Shown here piece by piece: positions 23,233 to 34,412 of a stretch of 64,000 nucleotides of DNA. Location: contig CATNNA010000007.1 of assembly GCA_950106755.1 (NCBI GenBank), positions 1,302,001 to 1,366,000 of the forward strand, written 5' to 3'. The DNA is from Climacium dendroides. Lineage: Eukaryota > Streptophyta > Bryopsida > Hypnales > Climaciaceae. The notes beneath the pieces are model-generated. The model was not told the DNA's origin. It saw only the letters and a list, made by a program, of their open reading frames with translations, and did not search any database. The first letter of the stretch is position 1. The number at the start of each line of letters is the position of its first letter. Both the position numbers and the translations under genes were made by a program.

Positions 23233-23640
23233 AGGCCTTATTGTGAAGAGATTTTAGAGCATTAATCCTAAAAAAAATGGGGCTACAATTAGAGGTCCAG
23301 CACACCTTAAAAATGAGGTGCAAATCATTACCTTACCAGACAACATCTTTTCTCACTGGCAAAGGTTCTTGACAATGCACGCGCACGGCGACTTGATAGA
23401 CCCCTTCACATTGAAACCGTATAGAGAGTCAAAGTCATTCAATCGAGCAAAGACAACTTTCAAGAAAGAATTCTTTCGGCACTTTGGGCATTTCACGGAC
23501 AAAGATTATAAGGTGTTTGTGATTCATTTGCTCGGTGAGACTCCAAACTAGAAAGTCACTTATCCAAAGCTTTCTATTAGCTAACCCAAAATGTTGATCA
23601 TGGATAATATGACAGGTGCAGATTGGATAGATCGCCATAA
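23233..23640 (+). pseudogene. Unrecognised exon-like frame before pol
   Basis: After a TTTGCAG acceptor the frame reads EVQIITLPDNIFSHWQRFLT, HGDLIDPFTLKPYRES and FGHFTDKDYKVFVIHLLGET, with stops at 23258-23260, 23549-23551 and near 23580. It runs, without an LTR between, into the truncated pol. The protein is unknown. Confidence 0.4.
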
Positions 23641-26305
23641 GAGGAAAAAAGTCATCCTTCAGGACATCCGTCAACGACAATACCGGCTCAACCCCAAGTA
23701 CTCATTGATGGTGAAGGAGGAAATTACTCGATTATTGGAAGCCAGATTCATATATCCGGTTAACAATTCCGAGTGGGTTTCCCCTATCGTAGTGGTCCCG
23801 AAAAAGGTGGGAACGGATGGTAAAGTCAAGATCCGGGTTTGCCAGGATTTCCGGAAATTGAACGCGGCCACAAAGAAGGATTATTTCCCTCTTCCGTTCA
23901 CGGATATCATTTTGGACCAAGTAGCCGGACACGAGTGCTACAGTTTTCTGGACGGATTTTCCGGTTACAATCAAGTCTTCATCCGGTGGTGCGATCAATT
24001 GAAGACCACATTCACGACGGAATGGGGAACTTTTGCTTTCACACGGATGCCGTTTGGATTGTGCAATGCACCCGGAACCTTCCAACGTCTCATGATGGAC
24101 ATTTTCAGAGATTTTCTTCGACATTTTATTGAGATATTTATCGATGACTTTGCGGTTTACAGTGACCGGAAAAGTCATTTGGACTGTTTACGGAAAACCT
24201 TTGAAAGATGTCGAGAGACCAACCTGAAGTTGCATCCGGGCAAGTGCTTTTTCGGGATGAGTTCCGGAATACTACTCGGACATATAGTGAGCAAATTCGG
24301 ATTGCAGGCGGATATGGATAAAGTTAGGGCAGTATTAACCTTACTACTTCCGACCAACGTTAAAGAAATCCGTGGATTTCTTGGCTGTGTTGGATACTAC
24401 CGCCGGTTTATTGACGGGTACGCTAAGAGAGCGATTCCTCTTACAGAACTCCTAAAGAAGGATACGGAATTTGAATGGACCGAAATCCGACAGCAGGCTT
24501 TTGAAAATCTCAAACTCCAGCTTGCTAAAGCTCCAATCTTGTGTGTTCCGGATTGGACAAAGGAATTCCATGTCACCATCGATGCATCCGGTTGGTGTTT
24601 CGGATCTATTCTTCGGCAGTTCGATGGAGTAAAACGCGAGAATCCGATTTACTACGCAAGTCGGCAAATGAGTATGGCGGAGCGGAATTACACCACCACG
24701 GAACGGGAAACGTTGGCTGTGGTATACTCTTGTAAAAAGTTCCGACATTACCTTCTGGGTTATAAGGTAATTTTTCATACGGACCATGATTCTTTAAAGT
24801 ACCTTGTAAACAAACCGGATTTGTCAGGCCGGATTGCTAGATGGATTTTGTTGTTACAGGAATTTAACTATGAAGTAGTAGTTAAACCTGAAAAGGAAAA
24901 TTCAAACGCGGATTACCTTTCCCGAAAAAAGGGACCGGAATCCGTAGCAGATATATCTGTTGAGTTCCCGGATGAGTTTCCGGAAACTTTCTCACTAGAT
25001 GTCTTTCACTTCAATGATGAGTCTATATCGGAATATCAGGATATCATAGATTACTTAGTGGAATCTAGATATCCGGATCAGATGAGCCGAGAAGAAAAAG
25101 AGATTTTTCAGAGAAAAGTGGCCCCTTATACTTTGATTAGAGGAGTCCTCTTTAAGTTAGGACCGGATGACGTACTTCGAAGATGCCTAGAGCTTCTGGA
25201 GCGGAAGAAGGTAATTCGAGCACTTCATTCTGGAAGTTCAGGAGGACATTTTGCGTTTGTCAATACTGTCAACCGGATCCGTACAGCCGGATACTGGTGG
25301 CCAGGCTTGCACCGCGATGTGAGAAGTTATGTTCGGAGTTGTGATCAGTGTCAACGGACCGGAGCACCATCTTTCTGGAACCATTGGCCGCTCACTCCAA
25401 TCATCCCTTTAGCACCTTTTGAGAAATGGGGGATAGATTTTATCGGATCTATCTTTCCGGTCAGTATACGGAAGAAGAGATACATTATCCTAGCTACGGA
25501 TTATGCGACCAAATGGGTGGAAGCCAAGGCAACTAGGAAGAACGATGCGGAAACTTCAACGAACTTTTTGTTTGAAGAAATCCTCATGCAATTTGGGCAC
25601 CCATTGGAGTTAGTTAGTGACTGGGGCACTCATTTTCTCAATGATGTCATCCTCGACCTAACAAGCAAATATCTCATCAAACATCGAAAGACCACTCCTT
25701 ACAACCCAAAGGCGAACGGATTGACGGAATGAGCAAACGGTATCATTGGTAAGATCCTGAACAAAATGGTTTCCGCTCACAAAACGGATTGGGACCGGAA
25801 ACTGCCTTCGGCGGTCTATGCATACAACACTACGGAGAAAACGACGACCGGAAAGACACCATACTTCTTGGTCTTCGGACAAGAAGCAATGCATGGGGTG
25901 GAATTAGAGGTGGAAACATTCCGTGTAATGGCAGCTCGGAATGCCGAGTCAAGAATGGAAACACTTCCCCGACTCATTGCTATTGAAGAACTGGAGGAAA
26001 TCCGAGACGTAGCGCTGGAGAAGACTATAGGTGTTCAAGAGAAGCGGAAGGAAATCTACGACCGGAAACTTCCGGCTGACCACGGAATTCGAGAAGGAGG
26101 ATTGGTCCTTCTATATGACAACTGTCACAAGGACTTTCCAGGTAAATTACATACCAGATGGATGGGACCATTCCGGATGAATCAAGTTTTTCAGAATGGC
26201 TCTTTGCAACTGGAAACATTACAGGGCCAGTGGCTTGATACTCGGGTGAACGGATTGAGAGTAAAGAAGTACAATGTTGCTACTTCTTCCGATGATGAGG
26301 AATGA
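23591..26305 (+). pseudogene. pol: Ty3/gypsy pol: RT, RNase H, integrase
   Basis: The frame has one TGA (25730-25732) and otherwise reads through 904 codons. Reverse transcriptase: YRLNPKYSLMVKEEI, FIYPVNNSEWVSPIVVVPKK, FLDGFSGYNQ, FGLCNAPGTFQ and catalytic FIDD (residues 183-186). RNase H: TIDASG (about residue 331), TTERETLAVVY and FHTDHDSLKYL. Integrase: a zinc-binding HSGSSGGHF...CDQC, then WGIDFIG, VSDWGTHF and NGLTE, giving D, D, E; the stop directly follows the E and the frame continues ANGIIGKILN. The C-terminus ends with VKKYNVATSSDDEE. The FIDD variant and long LTRs recall the Athila/Tat side of gypsy elements. Gag, protease and the first part of RT are missing. Confidence 0.92.
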
Positions 26306-26326
26306 TGTTCGCGAGGACGCTCACAG

Positions 26327-26341
26327 ATGAGGAGGGGGTAA
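26327..26341 (+). other. Polypurine tract before the 3' LTR
   Basis: GATGAGGAGGGGGTAA lies between the pol stop and TGTGACAACTC. This is the usual primer site for plus-strand DNA and fixes the LTR boundary. Confidence 0.8.
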
Positions 26342-26625
26342 TGTGACAACTCATATTTTTTATTTTTATTTGTTTACCCTTTTGAGAGAACCGGAAATTA
26401 GAAATAGGTATCCGGATTCATCTAGAAAGAAAAATAAATCCAAAAATAGTCACTAAAATTACCTTACGGAACTAATCCGGTTTTAGGTCAAAGCGGAACG
26501 GATTAGATGTACAACTGGATAATATTTCCAACCGGAATCTTGTTGACCGGATTAGGAGGTAACCGGATGTCAAGAACCGGACCGGATATCCGACCGGTCA
26601 TAAAGACAGTCCAGGGCGTCAGGAC

Positions 26626-26634
26626 TATATAAAG
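26626..26634 (+). promoter_or_regulatory. Upstream TATA box (P1) of LTR D
   Basis: TATATAAAG lies 285 bp into the LTR and 320 bp before the ATG of the LTR frame; it would drive that frame. Confidence 0.65.
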
Positions 26635-26945
26635 CCTGGCCCTGCCCATTTTCAGGTCTCTGGATTTCCACGTGTTGTTGTGTCCTGATTTAGCGCCTGA
26701 CGTTTCTATCGTTGACCACGGCCAGGGAGAGGAAGTACAAGAGGGTACGGAAGTGAGAGAAGGATGTGAGACGGAGAGATCTCCTCCGGACATGAGTGGG
26801 TGAGACCTTGAGTGCGAGCGGATACATGAGAAGCTAAGAGTGTGAGTACGCCGGTAGGGTAGTTTACAAGCGGAGCGGAACATCTGAGTGTCGCGCGCTC
26901 CCTTTTTAGGACTGTAGAGAGTGAAAACCGGGTAGAGCTACCCTC

Positions 26946-28628
26946 ATGCCGCGGATGAACCAGAAGAGAGGTTCTAACACCCCGCCCCCGAGTGAAGTAA
27001 AGCTTAGAAAAGTGGTTCTAGTCATGCCGACCAAGGAACCGGAACAGGGAGAGCTCAAAGAGGATTTGTCGTTGATGGGTTGTCAGGGGTTAGCTTTGAA
27101 ACCTTGGGGTTTCAAAGATGAGAGGATGGTTAGAGAACTCCTGAGTGGCGTATCGAATCAGTTCGATAACACCCTGAGAGGGAATCCGGTCCAATGGTCC
27201 GAGGTTTTGTGGCGGGACGTATACGGATTCCGGCCAGGAGGACTCGGCCTTGCCAACCGGAAGGATGATTTCGTCCAGGGCAAGTTCGGAAGCGTAGTAA
27301 ATCCGAAGGATGGCTACGCGGTCGAAGACTGCCTTGATGACCGAGAGCGACGTCTGCTCTAGTTCCTGGTTCCGGTTCTGCATCCGGAAAAGCCCACCAG
27401 AGTGACTATCACCTTGGCTAACACGATTTTCGGAGAGCTGAGCGGAACCCGGAAAGTAGACTGGGGCCGGATCTTCTTTGATCTGGTGTCCCAGCTTACT
27501 ACGAGAGTGGGGAGAAGTAGGGCTACCCCCTTGTGCCCTTATGTGTACCACCTCTATCAGCAACAGGAACTGCTAACGGAAGTAGAGCTGAAGGTATGGA
27601 AGGCCCAAGAGCGGACCATGAAGTACGGCGAATCCGAGTCCGACCAAGAAGTGGATTCCGGAAACGAAACCGAGGAGGAGGAAGAAGCAGAAGAAGAAGA
27701 GGAAGAGGAGGAACCTTATGTTCCCAACAAGAGGCAGAAGACCACTCCGACTCGGAATCGAGGGACGCCTCCGGGACATCAGAGGCCGCGCAGAAGTGAG
27801 ACTCCAACCGGACCGGATGTGGCATCCGGATCCGGGACCAAAGATCCGTTCGACGAGTTGGTTGGGATCCTCTGCGGAATCCGAGCGGATTGGGAAATTA
27901 AGAAGCGGGTGCTCGGGGAGATCGCGGAATTAATCGAAGCGGAACCGGACAGTCAATTGCCGCGGAAGGTGGCTGAAAGTGTTATCAATCCGGAAGAGCT
28001 CCGGAAGATGAAGGAGGAAAGCAAGCGGCAGCACGAAGAGGTGGACACCCTCAAAGCCGAACTTTTCGCGTTGATTGAGAACGCCACCGCGACAAAGGAG
28101 ATGGCGGAGGAAATGAAGAAGTTGGCCACGGAAGTGAAGGACGTGCTTGGAGAACCCGCAGCCGCGGTCACCAAGGCGCGCCTGTTCGAAGAGGAGGTGC
28201 ACAAGGACAAGAAGATATCCGGAACCAGGGTGGTACACATCCTCACCGATTTTGAGGAGCAAATAGAGAAGCTCCTATCCAAGGCACGGGAGTCAGCGGA
28301 CCGGATCGTGGAGAGTAGCCAGAAGTTAACAGAAGTTCTGGTCTGGCTCTCAGAAATTTCTCTTCCGGACTTGTTTCCGGAAGACGTAGCTCAGGAGCCG
28401 GGAAAGGACAAGACGCCCCAGTCAAGTAGGGCCAAGAAGGATACACCCTCGACCGGACATTAGCAGATAGATTTGGACTCCCCGGAAGCTGAGGAAGAAC
28501 ATCCGGTTCTACCTACGGATGGAGAACGGAACCAGAATCTAAATGAGGTCTTCGAGCAGTTGGAGAGACCTGATGAGAGCCCTACCATTGGATCCCGAGT
28601 GTATGAGATGGAACAGGAAGGATTGTAA
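26946..28628 (+). pseudogene. LTR-encoded coiled-coil protein (copy D)
   Basis: 561 codons with TAG at 27360 and 28461. It starts MPRMNQKRGS and contains VKLRKVVLVMP, WGFKDERMVRELLSGVSNQF, VPVLHPEKPTRVTITLANTI, FGELSGTRKVDWG and PYVYHLYQQQELL. A long glutamate run (about 27675-27715) separates this from a coiled-coil region (about 28000-28130), KARLFEEEVHKDKK and a short end at EQEGL. It lacks the lysine-rich tail of copies C, G and J. It lies between P1 and P2, entirely in U3 if P2 starts the genomic RNA. Confidence 0.8.
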
Positions 28629-28744
28629 AAATAGGACTTATAGATAGAAACCGGAATAGAATCCGGTTAGGATAAGGTAGGACCGGATTGTCAGCGCCTT
28701 CAGAGGCGGAAATCATGTATTCACTTTTTGCTTTTTGCTTTTTG

Positions 28745-28753
28745 TATATAAAA
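28745..28753 (+). promoter_or_regulatory. Downstream TATA box (P2) of LTR D
   Basis: TATATAAAA, 2.4 kb into the LTR and about 117 bp after the frame's stop, followed by GAGACGGAGAGAG as in LTR H. Likely promoter for the full-length retroelement RNA. Confidence 0.65.
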
Positions 28754-29775
28754 CAGTCTCTGAGCTGGAGACGGAGAGAGTTCTTTTGGCATTTCCTTGT
28801 GTACTTTCCTTTAAACTAACTTTTGTGTATTTTTCCCGAGTATTGGCAAGAGTGCACTGAGTCAGAATAGGAAGGTGAGTACGGAGGTGTTGGTAGAGTT
28901 TCTCCCCTTGATGTATGTTTCCGATTCTAGGTACATGTGAGTAGGTTATGAAGAATTAGGAGTGGATTCCAGTGCCTCAGCAGCTACAGAAGTTTAGCAT
29001 TCCGGGTGAGAGATCCGTTGATCAAGCTAGGCGGATAGGGAGGGATTCCTTAGCTGCGCTAGAACTCCTGGGTGGGAAATCCGGTCGAGTATCCTGACTC
29101 TTGTGAGGTCTTGCTACCGTTGTGGGTGAACGGAAGAACTTTCGTGGCCGTTGGAACGGACAAATGCACTTGTAGCCACCGAACTTCGTACGGAACGGAT
29201 TAGTGTCAAGGTCGTTGTAGTATGGGAGGATCGTACGGGGTTTTTTTGTGTGACCTGTGATTCGGGTTGCTATCCGGATTATTGTGAAGGACCAAACCGG
29301 ATCCGTATTAGTTAGGAGATCTGTGGATAGGAAAGTGGGTCTTCAGCCACTATAAGTCACGGAAGGAGTGGTGGGCCTACCACTTTCAAAAGCAAGCGGC
29401 GAACCCTCTGATGGTAAAACAGAGGTAAAACTAAACCGGATACGGAAGGAGGGACCGGATCGGATCCGCCCAGGAGGTTATATAGGACCGGAAGAAGCAG
29501 GGTCCAAAATTAAGAAGTCAGTCCAGAAATCGGGGAACTAGTATAACCGGAAGTAGGAAACAGTCCGGTCGAAGCTCTCCGGTGGGTTTTGAATGTTCCG
29601 GTCGTTAGAGGTAGAACCGGAAAAGTAGATTTAAGGGGATTAATTGAGTTTATCTCCTTGTTAGAGTTAGCTACTTCACAGGATCTCGTGGGTTCGATCT
29701 TTAGGGTCATTTTGTTATGCTCTAGAGTGATTTTTGTGAGTATAATAGGGAAATTGCTTACTCTGTGCTGCGACA

Positions 29776-30768
29776 CGTGGCTTCGCTCAGCTCTCTCTTC
29801 ACCGCCTCTTTCATCTTCTGGTCCAGTTGGAAAACCAGTTGCTGCGGTTGACTGATCTTCAACAATTAGCATAGTTCTTGAATGGTCTCTTGATTCTTCT
29901 TGTACTGGACCCGGAACTCACTGAGTTCCTTTACAATCCGACCTAGGGGATCTTGGTTCCAGACCAGATCGACACCTTTACTACCCTCTCCTATTTCTAG
30001 GTCTTTGTCCTTCCGGTCCTGCCTCCTCCACTGTGACTTAGCTTCCTCAACCGGTATAGTATCCGCCTCTGAATCTTCCTCTTCCTGCTCGGCTTCCTCA
30101 TCTGGGTCTTCTATTTCGAATTCTGACATGGCTTTGGCCGTATTGTATGAATCTAACTCTCTATTCGTAAGCCAGCCATGTGCTTGGTACAAGTGATAGA
30201 GGAAAGGGGTTATAGGGGAAGGCTTAGACTTCCCTATACCTCCTACCAGTCTCTTTATCTGATCTCTCATCACTATGCCCCAATCTACTTTTCGGTCACC
30301 CGACAGTGCACCAAAAATAGTGTTTGCCAAGGTGACCGTAATCCTGTTTGGCCGCTCTGGACTAAAGATGGCTGCTAGATACTTTAGTAATCGTTTTTCC
30401 CTAACATTTATACATTCTACTATATGGAAACCATCCTTTTTTGTTGGGGGATTCTGGAACTTACTAACAAAGAAGCGGTCCGTCCGTGAAGCCGGTCCCT
30501 TGTCTATCTTCTTGAAATCGTAAGTCTCCCGCCATAGTGTTGGAGTCCAGTCCTTGGGCCGGCTCCTCGATGTCCCCTTCCATTTCCTCAATGGTGCGTC
30601 GATTACCTCCCTTACAATCTCCTCGTCTTTCAAATTCCATGGCCAGGCTAGAAATCCTTCGCATTCCATCTGCCGGAAGTCTTCTTCTAACTCCGCTTTC
30701 TCTTGTGGATCAGCTGGTACCACTGGCTTCACCATGCGCAAGGATACAGCTACCTCTTCTCTCACCAT
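29776..30768 (-). pseudogene. LTR-encoded protein, N-terminal half (copy E)
   Basis: Open from ATG at 30768 for 300 codons to TAG at 29866, with in-frame homology continuing to 29776. It starts MVREEVAVSLRMVKPVVP and reads WNLKDEEIVREVIDAPLRKW, ITVTLANTIFGALSGDRKVD and ITPFLYHLYQAHGWLTNREL, then the acidic PDEEAEQEEEDSEAD. It is almost the same protein as the copy at 61717, which keeps the missing half. Confidence 0.85.
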
Positions 30769-31000
30769 CGTGGACTGCTTCCTCCAACCCTCTCAATGAC
30801 CGGAATCACTCTTTGGAGTCTCACAATCACTAGTGCTCTAGTCTTCTTAGTCCGCTCAAGGATCCCCCTCAAGAGTTGCCTCACTAGTACACTTCTAATT
30901 CTACACTCATACGTGAACTTCTAAGCGAACTCTCCTCTTGAGACCCATCTGTCCTTAATCTAGTCCGTAAACTGAGCCCGTAGCTCTTCTCTTTGGCTGA

Positions 31001-31008
31001 CATATAAG
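31001..31008 (-). promoter_or_regulatory. TATA-like P1 of LTR E
   Basis: Minus-strand CTTATATG, 485 bp into the LTR; the same motif is at the same distance in the LTR at 60998. It is weaker than the P1 of other copies. Confidence 0.35.
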
Positions 31009-31719
31009 TACATCGCGAATGCTCCTCACCAATCTCTTCTCAAGGTAGTTTCCAGCAAAAGGAGGTCTCAGCCACCTACCCCTCCTATTTCTAAGGCTTC
31101 ATTCACCGGGGACCGTTACAGGTGACCGTTTTCCACAAAATAGACTTGTTCTCGAGTGTGGTCTAGAACTAGGTAGGCACCCGTTACACCCGGATTGCCT
31201 GCCATCCGTTTCCGATCTCCGGTCCTTTATTTTCTTCCGGTTTCCGGTTTCTGATAAAATTCACTCTAACCTACTCTTGACCTAACTATGCCGTTTCTGG
31301 GTTTTCGGTTTCCGGTTTCCATTTACTTTTGTTAACACTATTATCTATTCTAAAGTAACCCTATTCTGGTATCCGGTTCCTAACTACTTACGGTCTACTT
31401 TTCTAAAGAAAAACGAAAAAAAATAGGGAGTAAGGAGCTCTATTCCCCTTATTTCCCATCTAAACCTAAAGACTGGATTCCCGTGCTCTTACACTATTGG
31501 AACATGTAAAGGTGTTATAGTCCTTCCAAAGTGTTCAATTTCACGATGTTTTTAGAGTATTTTATAAAGAAAATGTAATCTACTTTGATGAGGATTCACT
31601 CTTTCTTTCATAATGTATTAATTGTTTTGCATTTTCTAAGGAACTTTTGCATACCATGTTCTCATAGACTATCTAGAGTACACTCTAACATGCAGCTTCA
31701 AGAGAATTTCAGTTCTTGG

Positions 31720-32190
31720 CCAAGCAGAGTAGGGAAAATTAGAATGAAGAACAAGCTAGCAAGGTCAAAACAGAAGAAACCACAGTCGTTAGATTCGGAA
31801 GTAGAGGCTGACGAAAAAATGCAAGATGTACTCTCTCCAAGCGCACATTTCCGTGAGGAACATCATACATCATCTGAGTAGTGGCCTGGGATTTTAGAAG
31901 ATGAGGGTAGAGACCTACCAAGATCAATTCGACCTCCAGTTTGTGATGGGGCACCAAAACCACTTGAAGGTGGATATTGTATTCCTCAGTCGGATAGCCG
32001 ACGTCATCCGGAGTGGGTGGATGAATACTATTATCCATATGGACAATCATCTGGTGGAATGTACCCAACTTCATTTAGACAACTATAGCCTCTTGTTCCA
32101 CATGGGGCCCAAGTAATTATGATGGACGTGGTTTGCAATATGGTAGTGGAGGTAGGCAATATGATGCAGCAACCGAGTTCCATTGCCAAA
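31720..32190 (+). pseudogene. Unrecognised exon, Gly/Tyr/Pro-rich
   Basis: The frame reads KIRMKNKLARSKQKKPQSLD, a TAG at 31879, then ILEDEGRDLPRSIRPPVCDG and EWVDEYYYPYGQSSGGMYP. After a stop near 32089 the coding look moves to the next frame (NYDGRGLQYGSGGRQYD), suggesting a one-base shift near 32110. No known domain. Confidence 0.4.
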
Positions 32191-32757
32191 GAGGTATTGC
32201 ATTCTTTCCAGAAGTACTTTGCCTTTAGGATGTTAAATAGCTTCATTTTGTCCATTGAAATGTAGACGTTTTTGAGGTACTGCACTTTCACTTAAACTTG
32301 CTTGTCTGCTTTACCATTTTTGTTCTTATGATAGTTCTAGGTGGTCATCCCTACCAAATATAGCTTTCTTTAATCGAGGGCGAACAACATATTTTTTTCT
32401 TGCTCTTTACCTACTATACTTAGCGACTGAGCTCTGTACATTCTTATCTGTGGGAATGTGATCCCACATGCTAGACCTAGAACAGTAGCATTTGACGAGA
32501 AATTTCAAAAATTGTTCCCTTAAAAAGGAAAGTTTTTGAGTTCTCCTAAGAAGTTAGGAAAACTTAGGAATACCAAATTTCCGGATCCGGAAAATTTTCA
32601 TTAGGTCTAAAAACGTAATTCTGGAACCCTAGAAAGTTCCGAAAATCGGATGACGGCGCCGGCCCTAAAAGCCGGAAATCGGATCCGTATTAGGGTTAGG
32701 TTTTTGCCGCCAAAACCTATCCCGTCCATTCGTCCGACCGTCCATCCGTCGGACCAG

Positions 32758-32763
32758 TATAAG
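32758..32763 (+). promoter_or_regulatory. TATA-like P1 of LTR F
   Basis: AGTATAAGAAG, 309 bp into the LTR, close to the P1 distance of the other copies. Confidence 0.4.
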
Positions 32764-33448
32764 AAGAAGACTGTAACCGGTGGAAGGCAAAGTTGCTTTC
32801 TTGTATCTTTGTTTTCCTGCCTTTTTCAGCTCTTAGAAATTTCTGGTAGATTTTATTTATTTCAAATAGAATTTGAAGTAAGAAATCCATACATAGTATA
32901 CTTTCTTTATTCGGTGGGGTAGAAATAGAGAACGTACTAGAGTTATGGATTAACAACTGTAGGGGCTCTTAATTGCGGTAAAATGGTTAAAGAGGAAATT
33001 TTCACTTTCCATCCTAACCGGAAACCGAAGCCTGGAGAGTTGTCTAAAAAGTATTTTCAAAAGACTTTTTGTAGTATCGGAACTAAGTCCGGAATCAATC
33101 CGGAACTATTCCGAAACTAATGGATCTAGAATCCATAAATGTCTAGGATCTGGATAGGATCCAGATGAAGATCTAGATAGGGTCCAAAATCCGGAATATG
33201 ATTCGAAACAGAAGCCTCATACCGGGCGGCAACGAAGACGACTCCAGCTGGAAGCGGAAAGGGAGGATCTAGAAAGGGCAGATCCGAAACGGATCCGGAA
33301 TTTCCGGAATTTCCGAAATGGATCCGGAACTTCCGGAAGATCTAGAGTCTGGCCGTCAAAGCCGGAAAAATAGGATCTGGGATTTACCGGAAATTTAGCG
33401 GACCAGTAGGAATGTTTTGTAGGATTTTTAGGATGATGTTAGTCTTAG

Positions 33449-33454
33449 TATAAG
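33449..33454 (+). promoter_or_regulatory. TATA-like P2 of LTR F
   Basis: AGTATAAGTAG about 1.0 kb into the LTR, similar in wording to P1 of the same copy. Confidence 0.35.
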
Positions 33455-34412
33455 TAGGAGTTTTGATGGCCTTTCTGGTCATTCACAGCCATCTCATAGT
33501 TTCAGCATTGTACCGTTTTCTGAGCTTAATTCTAAGTGTTTGGGAGTATCCATTCTCTTATCTTTTTGGTATACGATCTATGTTTGTGGGAGGTGTGGGT
33601 CCATTCTTACATTTCTGGAACTAAGAACTTACCTTATGTAGCAAGAGTCAATTTCGTGAGAGTATCCGAATGTACTAACTTAAGGGAGAGATCAACCGGA
33701 TGGTTCCGGCGGTAGTGTTAGTGTAGTACTGCTCGGATGCCGGTGTAGCCTGCGTGTAGGATACAGCCTTAGGTGAAAGGGGTATCTGAGAGGCTGCTAG
33801 CAACTTTCGTGTATGGAAATATTGCAAGACGTGCCCGAATTCCGGATTGCCGGAATTCCCCGTAAAATAGAGTCAAAGCCTCGGCGCAAGCCCAAGAGAG
33901 TACAGGAAAAACCACCCGGTCGACAGGAGGCTCAGTGCTCGGCTAAAGGTTAGAATGTCGTTGCAGTTCTTGACCGTCCCTACGTGACCTAATCTGGAAA
34001 GCCTTCCGGATTTGTGAGGCGACGGAACAAAAGGACACTTCCAGTCCCTGAAGAGTTAGGTTAGTGCTAGTATTAGAGAGAGGGAGAGAAAAAGAGAGCG
34101 TGTTTCCGGACACGGTAAGCATCCAGACAGTGGATCTGGCCACTTGTCACCCAAACCCAGGGATCCCGGAAAGGGCACTAAACGGTTTCCAGATTCTTCC
34201 GGAACCCATCCGGCACTAGTGTCCGGACCGGACCTATAGTCCGGAGTAGTCTGACAGAGAGAAAAGTGAATGCTTAGATTGGGTTATCCTATAGATCTGT
34301 AATCCGCAAGTCCTCATGGGAACGATTCCAGAGCGGTTTACTCTAAGTGGGCCTTTAATGCAAATTAAGGGCTAACTGGAAGAATACTGGTCCGACTAAT
34401 CGCTACACTATC

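Larger units (their letters stand above)
26342..29775 (+). mobile_element. LTR D: 3' LTR of the gypsy element, 3.43 kb, with ORF
   Basis: Starts TGTGACAACTC right after the purine tract and ends CTCTGTGCTGCGACA. Its internal order is TATA P1, coding frame, TATA P2, then an R/U5-like section with GATCGTACGGGG, GTGGGCCTACCAC and a TATAATAGGGAAAT end segment shared with the solo LTRs. It is the key copy linking the ORF-bearing units to a gypsy pol. Its right end abuts the middle of LTR E's frame (CGTGG), so the element had inserted into E. Confidence 0.9.
29776..31493 (-). mobile_element. LTR E, 5' half only
   Basis: The minus-strand start TGTAAGAGCACGGGAATCC at 31493 matches the LTR at 60998, to which E is nearly identical. 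It runs to the middle of the frame and is cut at 29776 by the end of LTR D. The other half is not found on the far side of the gypsy element, so a deletion must have followed. Confidence 0.85.
32449..34407 (+). mobile_element. Solo LTR F, 1.96 kb, no ORF
   Basis: Starts TGTGGGAATGTG and ends TCGCTACA; flanked by TTATC (32444-32448) and CTATC (34408-34412), a 4/5 match. The start matches LTR G (TGTGGGAATCCGG). TATA-like boxes are at 32758-32763 and 33449-33454, about 690 bp apart, with no long frame between. It is a second ORF-less LTR. Confidence 0.7.

Noticed and set aside
27523..28446. Minus-strand frames in LTR D
   Set aside because: Opposite the conserved plus-strand frame; leucine/arginine-rich as expected from the complement of acidic codons.
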